A stretch of 64,000 nucleotides of DNA from Amborella trichopoda (GCF_000471905.2 NW_006499799.1:5419272-5483271); one strand, 5' to 3'; shown: positions 11,320 to 23,589, counted from the stretch's first letter. The notes: a model not told the origin generated them from the sequence alone. Translations and numbers: made by a program.

Positions 11320-13426
11320 TTTTCATGGTTGGGAAGTCGAGGCTTCCGCGGGATTAGAAGCTTCATCATGGGAGTCTTGTACTGGGACACTCTCCAGAGT
11401 GGAAGTATCGACTTGTGGGAGTTCAGCAGAAGCAATGTCACCTGCCTTGACTTTTTCTGCAACCATAGCTTCAAACCCATAGCATTCGTTCAGCTCATGG
11501 CTCCATATATGATGGTATGGGCACCAGTGATTCTCGGTCCCTTGAGCGAGGTGCATGGGCTGCCTTACCGACTTAGGAGTTACGAGTCCTTGCTAGAGCA
11601 TCGCCTCAAACAGGCCTAGAAGAGGGTTTGAATTATCATTTTCGAGGTATTGGGCCAGGAGGTCCTCTTGTACCATTGGAGGAGAGACTTGGGGATCCTT
11701 GTCTGGAACATCACCAACTTCTTGGCCTCAGCATTTTCTTCTCTAACAGCCTGTCTGGAAGTCAGAGCATTCGCTCAGGTCATGCCCCCATATCTGATGA
11801 TATGGACACCAGAGACTCTCGGCTCTTATAGCCCGGTCTTAATGGTTTTGGCATGATTAGGCCTTCTTGAAGCATCATGGCAAACATGGCATGAAGGATG
11901 CTGGGTACCTCATCTTCATCCTGAACTGTCACTGCGTGGGACGCTTCTGCTGCGCCGAAGGCTTTCTTGAGTTCTTTGAGCTTGATCTGACCCTTTTGGA
12001 TTAGAGCCTCAATGAAATCTTTAAGTGTGTAGCATTCTTCTTTTGAGTGGTTTACCATTTGATGAGAAGCACAATATCTTGCATGCGTATCGAGACCAAC
12101 TTGATCGGGGAACTTGATCTCCGGCAATTCAATCATGTTTTGTTCTAGCAATAGTCGGAACAGTGCAAGCCCTTCTCAAAAGGATAAACGTTATTCTGAT
12201 GTCTGGTCCAATAGTCATCTCGTTTAAGGTTTACAAGTGGGTGTACCCGGTTGTATGAAGACTACTGTTTGCCTATCTCGTTTGAGAGGTAGCCTTCTTT
12301 GGATCACTGACGGTAACAACTGCATTGATTACCCCTTTTTGTTGGTTGCTCTGGGCATTGGTCCGAGAATTACCATTGCCCCAGTTGTTTCCCAAGCTTG
12401 AAGACTGTTGTCGTGACCCACCATGGTGACGTGACAGACTCTCTATGTGAACTGACTTAGAGATCAGCTCTAACATGGAGGTCGGGTTGGAGGCCTCAAC
12501 ATGTAGAGCGATCTCAAGTCACAGGTTTCACACACAGGTCTGAACTGCTTCCTTCTCAGGCATGGGATTGGGATGGCGAGCAGCCAAATGTCTCCACCTT
12601 GCTATGAATTGATCGACATGTTCTTGGGTCAAGGTGAGGAGCTCGATGGTTTGGACCTCTCTTTCGACCTCATAGAAGCGCTGATGGAATAGTTTCTCCA
12701 TTTCTTGCCAAGTATGCACTGAATATGGGGGAAGCTGAGCATACCATTGAAAGGTCGGGCCATCCAGAGTTTCAACGAACTGATGGAGGAGGAGCCTCCC
12801 ATCAGCTGCCCTCTAGACATGCCGCTTAGAAGTGGGTGATATGCTGGTGCGAGGGTGTTGTACCAGTGAAAACTTCCCTTTCTTGTAGTCTGAGGTAAAC
12901 GACACCTGATCATTGTAAGAGGGGTATGGGTTTTAGTAAAGTGATGCACCCTTTATTCATGGGATTTGTCTGCTCTTTAGGCTGTGAGTACCATAGAATC
13001 TATGTCCGCCTGCGAGACAGGGTGAGGGACAGAATTGTCTTGTGAGGCAGGAATAGGAGCCTGCCTTGGAGCTGTATCATCTGAATGATGGGAACTGACC
13101 TCATGGTTAGACCAGTGTCGTGCGGCCCCCATGCGATCAATCTTTTCCATCATTGCTTGCTCCATCTGTTCGAACCTTTCCATGTGTACTTCATGGGAGT
13201 TGTTACGTTCATTTATAACCATAGCACTAACCGTCTCTTCTAAGAGGTCAGTCTTAGGTGCGGCTGAAGGCTTCCGAGGTTGGCAGGTCGCACGCTGCAA
13301 ATCGGTCAGCAGGGGGTTAGCATGCCCCGATTGGACTTGACTCTTGTATGTCAAGCAGGTAAGAACCAGTTCTTGATGATCTTGGGACCATGGCTGCCTA
13401 GGTGATCGGGTCATCTTCTGCAACAC
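11320..13426 (-). pseudogene. A1 gag with three CX2HX4HX4C knuckles
   Basis: N-terminal segment 13426-12977 has a helical stretch (MVINERNNSHEVHMERFEQM) fit for a coiled coil. The capsid core, the retrotransposon-gag fold, is at about 12950-12528 with WQEMEKLFHQRFYEVE and LTLTQEHVDQFIARW. Then come three knuckles of identical spacing at 12073-12032, 11808-11767 and 11523-11482, each a 14-residue C-x2-H-x4-H-x4-C. The first is CASHQMVNHSKEEC and the third CPYHHIWSHELNEC. Canonical gag has CX2CX4HX4C; the Cys-to-His form is common in Tat elements, but three copies are not usual. Broken copy. Confidence 0.85.
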
Positions 13427-13699
13427 TGACCACGGCGTAGGATTCTCACACCTCTTCTTCAGTCTCTGTGATTCGAAGAGGGTAGAAGGTATTTTGAGGG
13501 AAGAGACCCTTGGAGCTAGGTGCCCCGACTTTTCTGGTGGGCTCCTTAATTAGGATTTGTAATCCTTTGTCTTGCTTGAGATTTAGACTATGATAGATCT
13601 CTCTCTAGAACTGAGATTGGGGTCGAGGTTGGCCTATCTTTTAAGAGCATAAGAGAGTCGTATCTATCAGATGGGGCAACGAATGTGGACCTTGGATGG

Positions 13700-14760
13700 G
13701 GGCCAACTTGGGCTGCTGCCTTGGAAGTTGAAGACCTTCATTAATCATCGGGCCTTTGTCTCAAACTCCTTTGTGGGCTCCTGAGGCATAGCCACCCTGA
13801 CGAGGCTGACTGAGGATGGTACTCTAAGGGAAGACCTTTGAGTACCAGGTCTTGAGGTGTCCACCAGAAGGAGGAAGGGCAGGAGAAGAAGGGACCGGCT
13901 CCTGACAGGTGCTGGGTCGAGAGCAATCAGTTGCCTGAGAATGTAGCACGTGTACGCCCCTTGAAGTAGCAATCCGGGGGACTTGGGGGTTAGCCCAGGC
14001 TCGAACAGGTGGTATAGCCTTAGCAGGCCGAGAACTGTGAGCACGTGTCTCTAAGGGAACAGGTGAAAGCTTGCCCCTTACAGGGTGCACAAGTGTGTGC
14101 CGAGTGAGAGGATAAAGGGATCGTCTCTCATGTGCTTGGGTTGGAGCAGCAACAACTTTGCACCGAGCAGTGGAATGCATATGCATGCGCATGGGTTTCG
14201 GCCCAAGGAGACCTGATCCTGAATGCTTACTCAAGGTAGCACAAGGGCTGCTCTGAGGTGTGACTCGAGTGGATGATCCACGAACCTTAATGTGTGCTCA
14301 TAAGGTGGAGGCCCCAGGATCTCCTCTTCGATGTTTTGAGCCTCTAATCATAGAGACCCGAGGTGGTGCAGGAATGAGGGGGCTGGCCTTGCGGTGACCC
14401 ACAGCAACAACGACAACTTCCTTGCCTTTTGTAGAAAGGCACTGGGCAGCTTTCCGGCATACATTGGCAATGCGACAGACAAGTGACTTGTCGGTGACAG
14501 GGTGCATGCTATGAGTGGTAGTAGATGTGCTACTAATGCAAGGTACCTTGGTGGAAGTTCCACCAGGGCAAGGAGATGGGGAGTCAGGGACCTTTAAGTC
14601 CCTCCTCATGCCTATCCAGGTTAAGACCTGGGTGCTAGACATTGGGTCTTTGCTCAAAAGAAAAGTTGGGAATGAAGTTCGAGGAACTTATTCCCGGGGG
14701 AAGCTCACGAATGCAGGGATGAGAAAATCCCCGATCTTGATAAAGGGCTTGAAGAACCCA
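13700..14760 (-). pseudogene. A1 leader ORF region upstream of gag
   Basis: Proline-, serine- and arginine-rich frames between PBS and gag. The segment 14657-14298 has RRDLKVPDSPSPCPGG and a THSMHPVTDKSL stretch. A2 (37458-37039) and A3 (45785-46327) carry the same leader with RRDLKVPDSPLPHPG and TGKSLASHMAEVCRKA. Ogre-type elements are known to carry an extra ORF here whose role is not established. 13427-13700 is a linker with no motif I recognise. Confidence 0.6.
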
Positions 14761-14839
14761 GAAGCTATGTGAAGTGTGAAAACAGAAAAATAAAGGAGTA
14801 ACTAGCCAAACAAGGATGATCCGACAAAGGGGTAGTAAG

Positions 14840-14857
14840 TCCCCAGTGGAGTCGCCA
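14840..14857 (-). promoter_or_regulatory. Primer-binding site of A1
   Basis: Minus strand reads TGGCGACTCCACTGGGGA, the tRNA-Arg-type PBS known from Ogre-like elements, a few bases inside the 5' LTR edge. The same site is at 37715-37697 (A2) and 45737-45754 (A3). Confidence 0.75.
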
Positions 14858-15519
14858 AGTTGGTTAAGTGCCTAGATTAGGGGAACCCGGGACTTTCAGA
14901 TCACTCTCTCGAGAACCTTGCTCAAGAATAAGAGAAGGTATACCAACCGATGAGAGACTAATTTAAAGTGGGTTTGGGACATACTCAGGCTGGCTCGCGT
15001 GGGCGCCCTCTTAGATCACGACAAAAGGCCCCTAGGTCTACAACTAGTTTGGAATTGTCTCCCTTGGCCCGTATTCTCTTGTTTCTGCAATCACACACAT
15101 ATGGTTAATTTTACAAGACAAGTGGGCCAAAGGACTCCACCTTGTCTTTGGGTGACTGTACACAGGCGTGCACATTAAAAAAAAAAGAGAGATGAGATGA
15201 TGAGATGCTAGTTGGGGGAAAGAGGAAGAGAGAAGAAAAGAAAAGAAAGAGACATTTGACCAGGTGACTAGCCTCACGCAATGACTAGATTGGCATGATG
15301 ATTGACTTGGCGTGGTAGCAAGACGGACACGGTAACGTGGACCTGCACAGCGACGATACTATTCGATGGCAGAATACCAACACCAACCAGCCTGGTACAA
15401 CAGTTAGTTCGACATGGCAGCAAGACGGGCATAGTAACTTAGACCGACATGACGGCAATACTGCTCGACGACGAGATTATCATGACAGTGCTAGACTTGT
15501 CCCTTAGTCAATTTGAGGG

Positions 15520-15790
15520 GATGAGATAGAAGAAAGAGAAAGAAGCGAGATAAGAAAAGAAGAGAGATAAAGAGAGAAAGAAGAAAGATTGGAGGAGAGG
15601 AGGAAAGAGAAGAAAAAGAAGAAGATAATGGAGTAGAGAAGAGAAAAGAAGAAGAAGAGAAAAGAAGAAGAAGAGAAGAAGAAGAGAAGAAGAGGGAAGA
15701 AAAAATAGATAAGAGGATAGAAAAGAAAGTAAAGAAGAGGGAAGAAGGAAAGCAGAAGAAAGGAGAGAGAAAGAGAAGAGAATAGAGAAA

Positions 15791-15840
<50 letters not shown>

Positions 15841-17150
15841 AGAGAGAGAAGAGACGAGAGAGAAAGAAGAGAGAAATATGAGAGAGAAGAGAGAAGAGAG
15901 AGAAAAGAAGAGGAAAGAAGAGAAGAGAAGAAGAGAGAGTAAAAGAGAAAAGAAGAGAGACAAAAGCATGGTCAGAGAAAAAGAAGGGCGACAGAAGCAA
16001 GGACGGCGATGGGGTTATACCGTCCATGACAAAGGAGAGAGAGAGAAGAGGGAACACGGATGGTGATGGGCTTCTTCCGTCCATGACAGAGGAAAGAGGG
16101 GAAGGAAAGAACATGGACGACGATGGACTTACGCCGTCTATGACAGAGAGAGACAAGAACGAGAAAGAGAGAATCACGCATGGCGTTAGGTATTGCCACC
16201 CGTGTCGTAGGAAACTCAGACAAGACTTGGCCCGCCACTCAGGAAAGGGTCTGGTTCAATGTCCTTGTCAAAGAATGAAGAAAATAATGTCACACACAAT
16301 GATGAGCATCGCCAAGCACAACATGGGAAAGGGGAAATTTGAACAGAGGCCCGGCCCGCCACTCGGGTCAAGGCTCAGCTCACTGTGCATGTTTCCAAAA
16401 GCTAAGAGAAGAATGAGAATGCCATGCCCAGTGATGAGCATCATCGTACATGATCAGAGAGGAGAGATATTGGGAGAGAGATAAAGGAGAAATAAGCTAA
16501 GAGAAAGAAAGAGATTAGGAAAGAGAAAAAAATAATAAGAAAAGAGGAGAGAAGAAAACATGCGTGGCGCTGCCACCGCCATGTGTGTCAGAGAGGGAAG
16601 AAAATAGAAAGAGAGATTTGTGCACGACATTACCATCGTCGTGCATGTTCAGACAAAGAGAGATAGAGAGAAGAAAGTAGAGAAAGATATTCGTGCATGG
16701 CATTACCATTATCGTGCATGTTCAGACAAAAAGAGACAGAAAGAAAGATAGAGCAAAGAGAAGAAAGTAAAGAAAGAGATTCATGTATGTCGTTGCCATC
16801 GCCATGCATTTTCTGATAGAGATCGACAGAGCGAAAGATAGAGCAAATAGAGAATGAAGAAGAAAGGAGAAGAAGAGAGAAAGAGATAAAGACGAGAGGA
16901 GGAGAGAGAAAGAGATAGAGATAAGAGGAGGAGATAGAAAGAGACAAGAGGAGGAGAGAGAAAGAGACAAGAGGAGGAGAGAGAAATAGATAGAGATGAG
17001 GGAAGGAGAGAGAAAGAGAGAGATCAGAGGAGGAGAGAGAAATAGATAGAGATAAGATGAGGAGAGAGAAAGAGATAGAGACGAGAGGAGGAGAGAGAAA
17101 GAGATAGAGATGAGAGGAGGAGAGAGAAAGGGAGAGATGAGGGGACGATA
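15520..17150. repeat. Purine-rich block with minisatellite inside the A1 5' LTR
   Basis: Counterpart of 1-1300. Includes a near-pure (AG)n run at 15794-15836 and units of about 90 bp around 16610-16810 with CGTGCA(C/T)G cores. The 228-residue Ser/Leu/Phe-rich minus frame over it is a low-complexity artefact. Confidence 0.85.
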
Positions 17151-17313
17151 GAGAAAATTACCTTAATGAAGGGTACTGACACTTTTCTTTTCTCTCCTCT
17201 CTCTCTCTTTTCAAGACACACCCACGAACTCAAAGTAAAAGCATGAACTTTATTGATCAATTGAAAGTATGAGGGGGATCAGGGAAGAACCCTTTACAAT
17301 TAGGTTTAACATG

Positions 17314-17321
17314 TATTTATA
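17314..17321 (-). promoter_or_regulatory. LTR TATA box (A1 5' LTR)
   Basis: TATAAATA on the minus strand inside a well-kept stretch shared with 1440-1480. This is the copy that would start the genomic transcript of A1. Confidence 0.6.
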
Positions 17322-18789
17322 GAATTGGGCCCAAACATGGGTGGGTGGATGCCCAAAAAATATTCCAATTGATGATAATTATAATTATTTTAATTTAAAA
17401 TAAATTCTAAAAATGTATGCAAAATGACTGTTTTGCCCCTACCGAACAATTCATGGAATTCCAAAACAGTCTCTGTTGCTGCCCTAAAATGTACGTGATC
17501 TTCTGTGGAGGATCCGGGGTTGCTCTGGTGCCTGTTTGACCGAAAGATGATTGCTTTCTTGTAGGGCTCGGCATGTCGATCAATTTGATACCAACTTCGA
17601 GCCACAGATTGTGTTTTTAAGCCACGATCATGTGACTTGAAATTTGGATGAATCTTGAAAATTTCAGATACATAGTGTGCTCATTCCTTAATTTTTATTT
17701 GTGATTTCTTCACTGAATCACACTAAGCATGTCGTCATGATCGTGTGGCAACAAGCGCAGCTCGATTCGTGCCTGGATGAAGTTTTCACAACTTTTAGGT
17801 TTTGACAGGAATTTGAATTCCAACGGCTAAAATTTATAGTCACTTCGACACCGTTGTTTACGAAATCCGACCATTCATCATATAAAGAGTTCGGATTAGA
17901 AATAGCCCTAGACCTTACGCACACGTTGGAATTGGTCTCGTGTCAATCTAATGAGCGAGTGCCGTGATTTGGCCGCTCGGGCCAGGCGAGGCATGTCACT
18001 GTTGATTTTCTTCACGAATCAGCAACTTCTCTCTTGATTTTCTTCCTGCTCGAGCGTCATCACGGGATGTGCCATATATTAAAACGTTCGTCTTGACGAG
18101 ATGAACATGTTCACAAAATTCTAGCACGATTCGACTCGGGACTAATGAGATATGGCATTCGAAAGTCACTGCCTGAGACTGTAAAAACAGTTACCATTAA
18201 TGGTGATTTGGTGTAGGAAGGGCGCACGAGAATAGTGTGTGGCCTACCCTTTTTCGATATTTTACCCATAACTTTGTCTTGGAGCTCCTGATTAAGCCAA
18301 AACTTGACTTATATGGGTTTTCGACCATGCCAGATCCAATGGCGGTGGTCTCATAGCAATTTAACACACTTAAAATATAGTTCTAGTTACGGGATCCGTT
18401 TCGAAGTGTTGAAGCTGATTTTTTTTAAATTGTTTCTTTGTCTGTACTGCCTTATACATGTCAAATTGCGACGAAACTTGGCAAGTGACCTTTTGAAGTG
18501 CTTAAAAACATTCTAACTCGTTCTAGTGCCATTCTGAGACTGTCGAGAATTCCACTATATTTCAAGGCTATATTGACCGGCTTCTCTTTTTTTTCTGCAT
18601 CGGGGACCCAAGGTGCTAAAAAATGCCTTCAAACACTCCATCCTGGAGCTGCTTTCCAACTCACCAATGCACAAAGCCTAGATAAAAAAGGTCCTCGCTA
18701 GGACACACATTCCGAGCAACACACAACTTGATTAACCAGCTGATGGCACCAACGCCAATCGTGTTCACGAACGATGACATCTCAGTCAA

Positions 18790-19270
18790 CTTTAACCGCT
18801 TTCATGGCTAACCTCTGCACATGACCATTTGCATGCAAGGATATGAGATACGGAGAGTGCTTGTTGATAATGGGTCATCCTTAAACATATGCCCTATGAA
18901 AATCGTGAAATACATAGGCAAAAGCCCGGATGTCTTCTAGCCATGTCAACTAATTATCGCTGCATACGATGGGACCAAGAGACAAGCTGAAGGCATACTG
19001 CCTCTTACACTCAAGATCCTCCCTATCGTCCAAGTGAAAATGTTTTATGTCTTGGACATAAAACCTTCATTCAACATGCTACTGGGAAGACCATGGCTGC
19101 ATGAAAACCTCATGGTTGCCTTTACGCTTCATCAATACCTCACATTTCCAACTAGAAATGGTGTTGCGAAAGTATGTGCTGAACACCCTTCGTTTCTCAT
19201 TCCTAGCATAGGTAGCGGGAAGCTAGCCGCAGGGGTCGAACTCGGAGAAATCCCGCTCACTTCCTTTCAG
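18790..19270 (+). pseudogene. B1 aspartic protease
   Basis: Shows VLVDNGSSLNICP, the Tat form of the retroviral-type protease active site, then the downstream motif MLLGRPWLHENLMV followed by FTLHQYLTF, typical of Tat proteases. The sequence from 18636 is the gag-protease linker, with LHPGAAFQLTNAQ. Useful contrast: family A shows no such motifs in the same place. Confidence 0.85.
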
Positions 19271-19324
19271 TAAGCCGATTCTGCCACTGTACGTCTAGAG
19301 GCCGACGACCCTGTTCCTCAAATT

Positions 19325-19513
19325 TTGCAAACTTTCGCATCAATGGAGGACATCATCCAATGTCAACACCGATACGGTTTCCAGTCCCTCGTAGCTTTGC
19401 ACATGCTCTTCTCCCAAGGCTTCAAACCAGGCCAAGGCTTGGGGAGTCAAGGACAAGTCATAACAGAGGCAATTTTTGAATTACCCCAAGCCAAAACCAA
19501 AAACAAGGATTGA
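19325..19513 (+). pseudogene. B1 G-patch-like segment after the protease
   Basis: A 62-residue frame with MLFSQGFKPGQGLGSQGQG-like spacing (hydrophobic, G-F/Y-x-P-G-x-G-L-G). The glycine pattern is that of a G-patch, an RNA-binding motif known after the protease in some retroviruses and in some plant Tat elements. The lead-in is YGFQSLVALHM. 19514-20280 is linker sequence before RT. Confidence 0.6.
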
Positions 19514-20279
19514 AGGGGACTCTGGTATACTCTCACCTTATTTCAAAGTCGAATGAAACCTTCAAGCTATTCGGGCTTTATATCTGGAGGCATTCAAAGC
19601 CTCGACCCTCTTGATGCCCGTCATTCAAAACGGTCAAAGGTGATCATTGATTCCCTAACGGTCAGGAATTCTTCTTCCACATATCTGCACACATAAGAAC
19701 TAAGAATTGGAGACCTTTTTGCTGACTTGGATTTGAGGTATACACAATCGGCTCTAACCCAGCCAAGTGTGCACCTCCACCTATTCAAACCCAGAAAGGG
19801 AATTGGTCAATCACTCCCCTATCTCGAGAATCGCTGGACGCATACCAGTGGCACCTTCAAGTCCCCGGTGCCGAAAACCTGATAGGCACAGGGTGGCCAC
19901 CTAACCACCCTACCTGTCCAGTCCCCAACATTTCTCTCGCAAGTCTTGTAAGGGACACCTCTTGTATTATTTCAAAAAACTATTGAAAATTCAAAACATG
20001 ATAATGAAATTTTGTTTTGAAAAATGGTGAAAACTCAAAATCGCCCAATAACAGTGCATAATACCCTAGACGATGAATTAGATGACAAAGGCGAAGATCA
20101 AGAGAGCCAAGAGTCTAAAGAAATCTCTCAACCTTAAGAACTCACTTTCCATGTTGAGAAATTCAAGAAGAGGTTCGATGGTGACCCAACGGCTATCATC
20201 AAAGAGACGATTGACGTAAACCTAAGAATTGAGAAGGACCCAAGGTTAACCAAGATTGGAACCACCTTATCTTCTAAGA

Positions 20280-21180
20280 ATCGGGAAAATATGATTTCCT
20301 TTCTCAAGGAATATCGCGATGTCTTTGCCTGGTCATATAATGATATGCCAGGGCTAGATCCCACATTGGTGCAACATCACCTAATATTCAACGAAGGAGC
20401 CAAGCTTGTAAGGCAGAAACTTCGACATCAAAAGACCCACCTTGAGCTCAAAATCAAAGAAGAAATCGATAAACTGCTTAAGGCGAAGTTCATTACACTC
20501 GTCGATTACACTGAGTCTTTGGTCAACATAGTGGTCGTACCCAAGTAAGACGGCTATCGAGATCTCAACAAAGCATGTCCAAAGGATAAATTTTCTTTAC
20601 CAAACATATATGTCTTAGTCGACAATACAACGGGGCACAAGATGTTGTCATTCATGGATAGCTTCTCAGGCTACAACGAGATCCTCATGGCAGAAGAAGA
20701 CCAAACCTAGACATCATTCATAACGCGATGGGGAACCTACTGCTACCGTGTCATGCCCTTTGGCCTAAAAAAGGTAGGGGAAACTTATCAGAGAGCAATG
20801 GCTAGCATCTTCCACGACTTAATGCATACCATCATGGAATACTATGTCGACGACATTCTGGTCAAATCGAAGACCAGGTCTGATCATGTCACCAACCTGA
20901 GAACCATTTTCGAAAGATTCCAGAAACATCAACTTTAACTCAATCCACAGAATGTGCCTTTGAGATATTGAGGTGGACTCATCCAAAATACGAGCCATCA
21001 CCGAAATGCCCCCTCCCCAGAACATCGGAGAAATATATGGGCTTCAAGGTCGCATACAAGTCATAAGGCATTCTATTTCACAACTGGCAGACAAGTGAGC
21101 ACCGTTCAATAGACTCCTTAAGAAAGATACCCCATTAATATGGGACAATGAATGCTAAGAGGTGTTTGACCACTTAGCTG
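20280..21180 (+). pseudogene. B1 reverse transcriptase
   Basis: Entry segment EYRDVFAWSYNDMPGLDP at about 20300-20360, a classic Tat RT lead. Palm with FMDSFSGYNEI (20653-20685) and MPFGLKKVGETYQRAM. Active-site block EYYVDDILVKSKTRSDH at about 20838-20890. Thumb remains follow to about 21180. Broken copy. Confidence 0.9.
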
Positions 21181-21249
21181 AACATGCACTGCCATATTAC
21201 ACTCATGTTAACACGGATCTCCTTGATGAGAACCTCCTCACAATCTAGG

Positions 21250-21863
21250 AATCAATTTGGGAGCTATACTTCAATGGTGCAAGGAATGAATATGGGTTAG
21301 GTGTAGGAGTCATACTATGCTCACCCGAGAAGATTTTAATGCCGACAACCATCAGATTGAATTTCCCATGTACCAATAACATTGTTGAATATGAAGCCTT
21401 GATAGCCAGGCTCGAGAATGCTATGGGAATGAAAATCTAGCAAATACGAGTGATTGGTGACTCCTTACTCGTCATAAACCAAGTTCAAGGGTTTTGGGAG
21501 GTGAAAGAATAAAATCTCAAACCCTATCAAGAAAAGGTGGAAAAGATGATCCCATATTTTAAGAAAATCGCCTTTCAACACGTAACTAGGGAAAGTAATC
21601 GGTTCACCGACACCCTTGCAACCCTTGCTTTATTGGTTGATATTCCTCTAGAAATCACCACGCTACCATTCTACATCAGAAACGAACATCATCCTTTCCC
21701 ACCAAGAATCGAAGAAGAAATAGACCAAGAAAATGAGAACGCTGGAGAAGTGTGTCTCGTGGCTTCAAATGCGCTAGTTAAGGCAAAACCATGGTTCCAC
21801 GATATTTTGTCCCCGCTGAAAGATGGGTTATACCCTAAAGAAGCCACCAAAAAGGATAAATAA
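21250..21863 (+). pseudogene. B1 archaeal-type RNase H and tether
   Basis: WELYFNGARNEYGLGVG, FPCTNNIVEYEALIARLE and RVIGDSLLVINQVQG show the aRNH order, with D/N-G, E and D positions. The tether continues as a 108-residue frame (21537-21863) with FQHVTRESNRFTDTLATLA, which leads to integrase. Confidence 0.9.
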
Positions 21864-21949
21864 GCCCTTCAAAGGTTTTCTATAGGATTCTTAGTAAGAG
21901 GTGATCTCCTGTTCAAGAAATCCTTGGATGGCATCATTCTACAGTCTCG

Positions 21950-22940
21950 ATCAGCCAGAAATCGACCAAGTACTGATAGAGTTACACAATGAAGGAGGTC
22001 ATTCTGGGGCAGCCGCCTTAGCTTAAATAATCAAGTGCCAAGGCTATTACTGGACCATCATCGTCGAAGGTTTTTTGGAATTTCATTAAGAGGTGTCCCA
22101 AATGTCAACTTTATGGAGACCTCATCCATGCACCGTCCATACCACTCAACTCAACACCACCCATATGGCCCTTTGCCATGTGGGGTCTTGATATCATCAT
22201 AATGATCTCACCAAAAGCCTCAAACGACCACCGTTTTATATTAACGGCTTCATAATACTTCACAAAATGGGTAGGAGCCGCATCATTTGTCAAAATTGAA
22301 GGAAAACATGTTGCCCGTTTCATAAAGAACAACATTGTTTTCGGGTTTGGTGTTCCTTAGTCAATCATTACTGACAATGAATCCAACTTCAAAAGTGAAA
22401 AGGTCACTAAGGTGTGCAAAAATTTCGGGATAATGCAAAACTTCTCCACATCTTACTACCCTCAAGGAAATGGACAGACAAAGGCCAGAAATAAAGGACT
22501 TCTCAGAATTATAGATAGAATAATAGAAGGTGGCAAACAGTGGCATGAAAAATTAAATGACACATTATGGACCTACCAAACAACTGAGAAGACTCCTACT
22601 GGCATGACCCCCATACTCATTGGTGTATGGTAAGGAAGTAGTGGGTAGCGAAGTTGAGATACCATCTCTCTGTGTGCTTATTCACAAAAATTCAGATGAA
22701 CAACAAAAGATCGTAGCACGAATCGCTACCCTTGTTACATTGGATGAAAGACGACTATGAGCAACACAAAATATCATTGCTTACCAGCATAGAAACGCGA
22801 GGGCATATCAAAGAAAAGTTGTTCCTCGACAGTTCGGAGAAGGGGATATGGTACTCTAGAAAATCTTCCACACTCCTGCAATTCTACACCCTTTAGGTAA
22901 GTTCAAATTGGGAGGGGCCATTCGTGGTTACCCGAGTGCA
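21950..22940 (+). pseudogene. B1 integrase remains
   Basis: Zinc-finger start ELHNEGGHSGAAALA near 21985, core remains 22150-22450, then a frame at 22412-22633 with NFSTSYYPQGNGQTKARN and WTYQTTEKTPTGMTP, the standard Ty3/gypsy integrase core end. C-terminal remains (NARAYQRKVVPRQFGEGDMV) run to about 22940. Confidence 0.85.
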
Positions 22941-23589
22941 TGCAGGCAATTCTTATATGATAAAAAATTATGAGGGGTAGGAACTCAACGACCCCAAAGG
23001 TAAAAAGACAACTTCGAGACTTTTGAGTTCTCACGATCCCACAAGGAAATCCTATGATCATCATTAAGTAAAACATAATAAAGAAAATGGCCACCAAAGG
23101 GGCCACAGGTGGCAAAACTTTAAGGCCCGTCCCGTTTGAAAATGCCTTTTCAATTTTACTATTAAAACCATCCATTTCCAAAACCCTTTTAGAAAGGATT
23201 GCCTCCATCACTACAAGAGGTTAAACTGTTAGTTGATCAGGTCTCATTCTTGAAGCCAACTTCCTACGCCTCTTATGAAGGCTTGAAACTAGTCAAGCAC
23301 TCCATGGTTGTATGAGTATAATTGCCAACTACCACATATAGGAGATGGGTGAACATCGCCACTGACGAAATTAGCTAGTTTGGGAGCGTTTTCCACTCGA
23401 CTGGATCCCCTGTGGAAAAATGAGGCAAGCTCATCCTTATGTGTGCGTACGATGACCCAATAGCCAGGAATTCGAGACAAAAACCCTACAACTAGGGAGC
23501 TGAGTTTGTAAAAAATCAGTTGGAAAAGTGTGTCCAAAGAAAGTGTCCACTCGGTTTCGATGAATCAAATGCACACATAGAGATGAACA

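Larger units (their letters stand above)
1..18635 (-). mobile_element. A1: Ogre-like Tat-lineage Ty3/gypsy retrotransposon, open at the left edge
   Basis: Broken LTR retrotransposon read on the minus strand. Parts in element order: 5' LTR 18635-14864, PBS 14857-14840, leader ORF region 14760-13700, gag 13426-11320, a conserved uncharacterised module 11220-10578, RT with RNase H, archaeal-type RNase H, integrase ending at 6952, a long 3' region 6950-2700, and the 3' LTR from about 2700 to beyond base 1. Same-strand homology of 1-2690 with about 15530-18600 pairs the LTRs. By eye they differ at roughly one site in ten (1380-1740 against 17220-17610), so the copy is old. Gag-pol is interrupted well over ten times. 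The Ogre-like assignment rests on long LTRs, the tRNA-Arg-type PBS, a leader ORF before gag, dual RNase H and 3' tandem repeats. It sits inside B1, whose coding sequence starts again at 18636. Confidence 0.85.
14864..18635 (-). repeat. 5' LTR of A1 (3.8 kb)
   Basis: Minus-strand start TGTTTGAAGGCA (outer end at 18635) and inner end ...AGGCACTTAA. The outer edge is confirmed because 18636 onward is B1 coding sequence, and because the edges of A2 (40762), A4 (42534) and A3 (43013) agree. Contains U3 of about 1.3 kb, the TATA motif, a purine block and a unique R-U5 end at 14864-15520. Confidence 0.85.

Noticed and set aside
15491-16177. 228-residue minus-strand ORF rich in Ser, Leu and Phe
   Set aside because: Translation of a GA/GAA microsatellite inside an LTR; low complexity, no domain.
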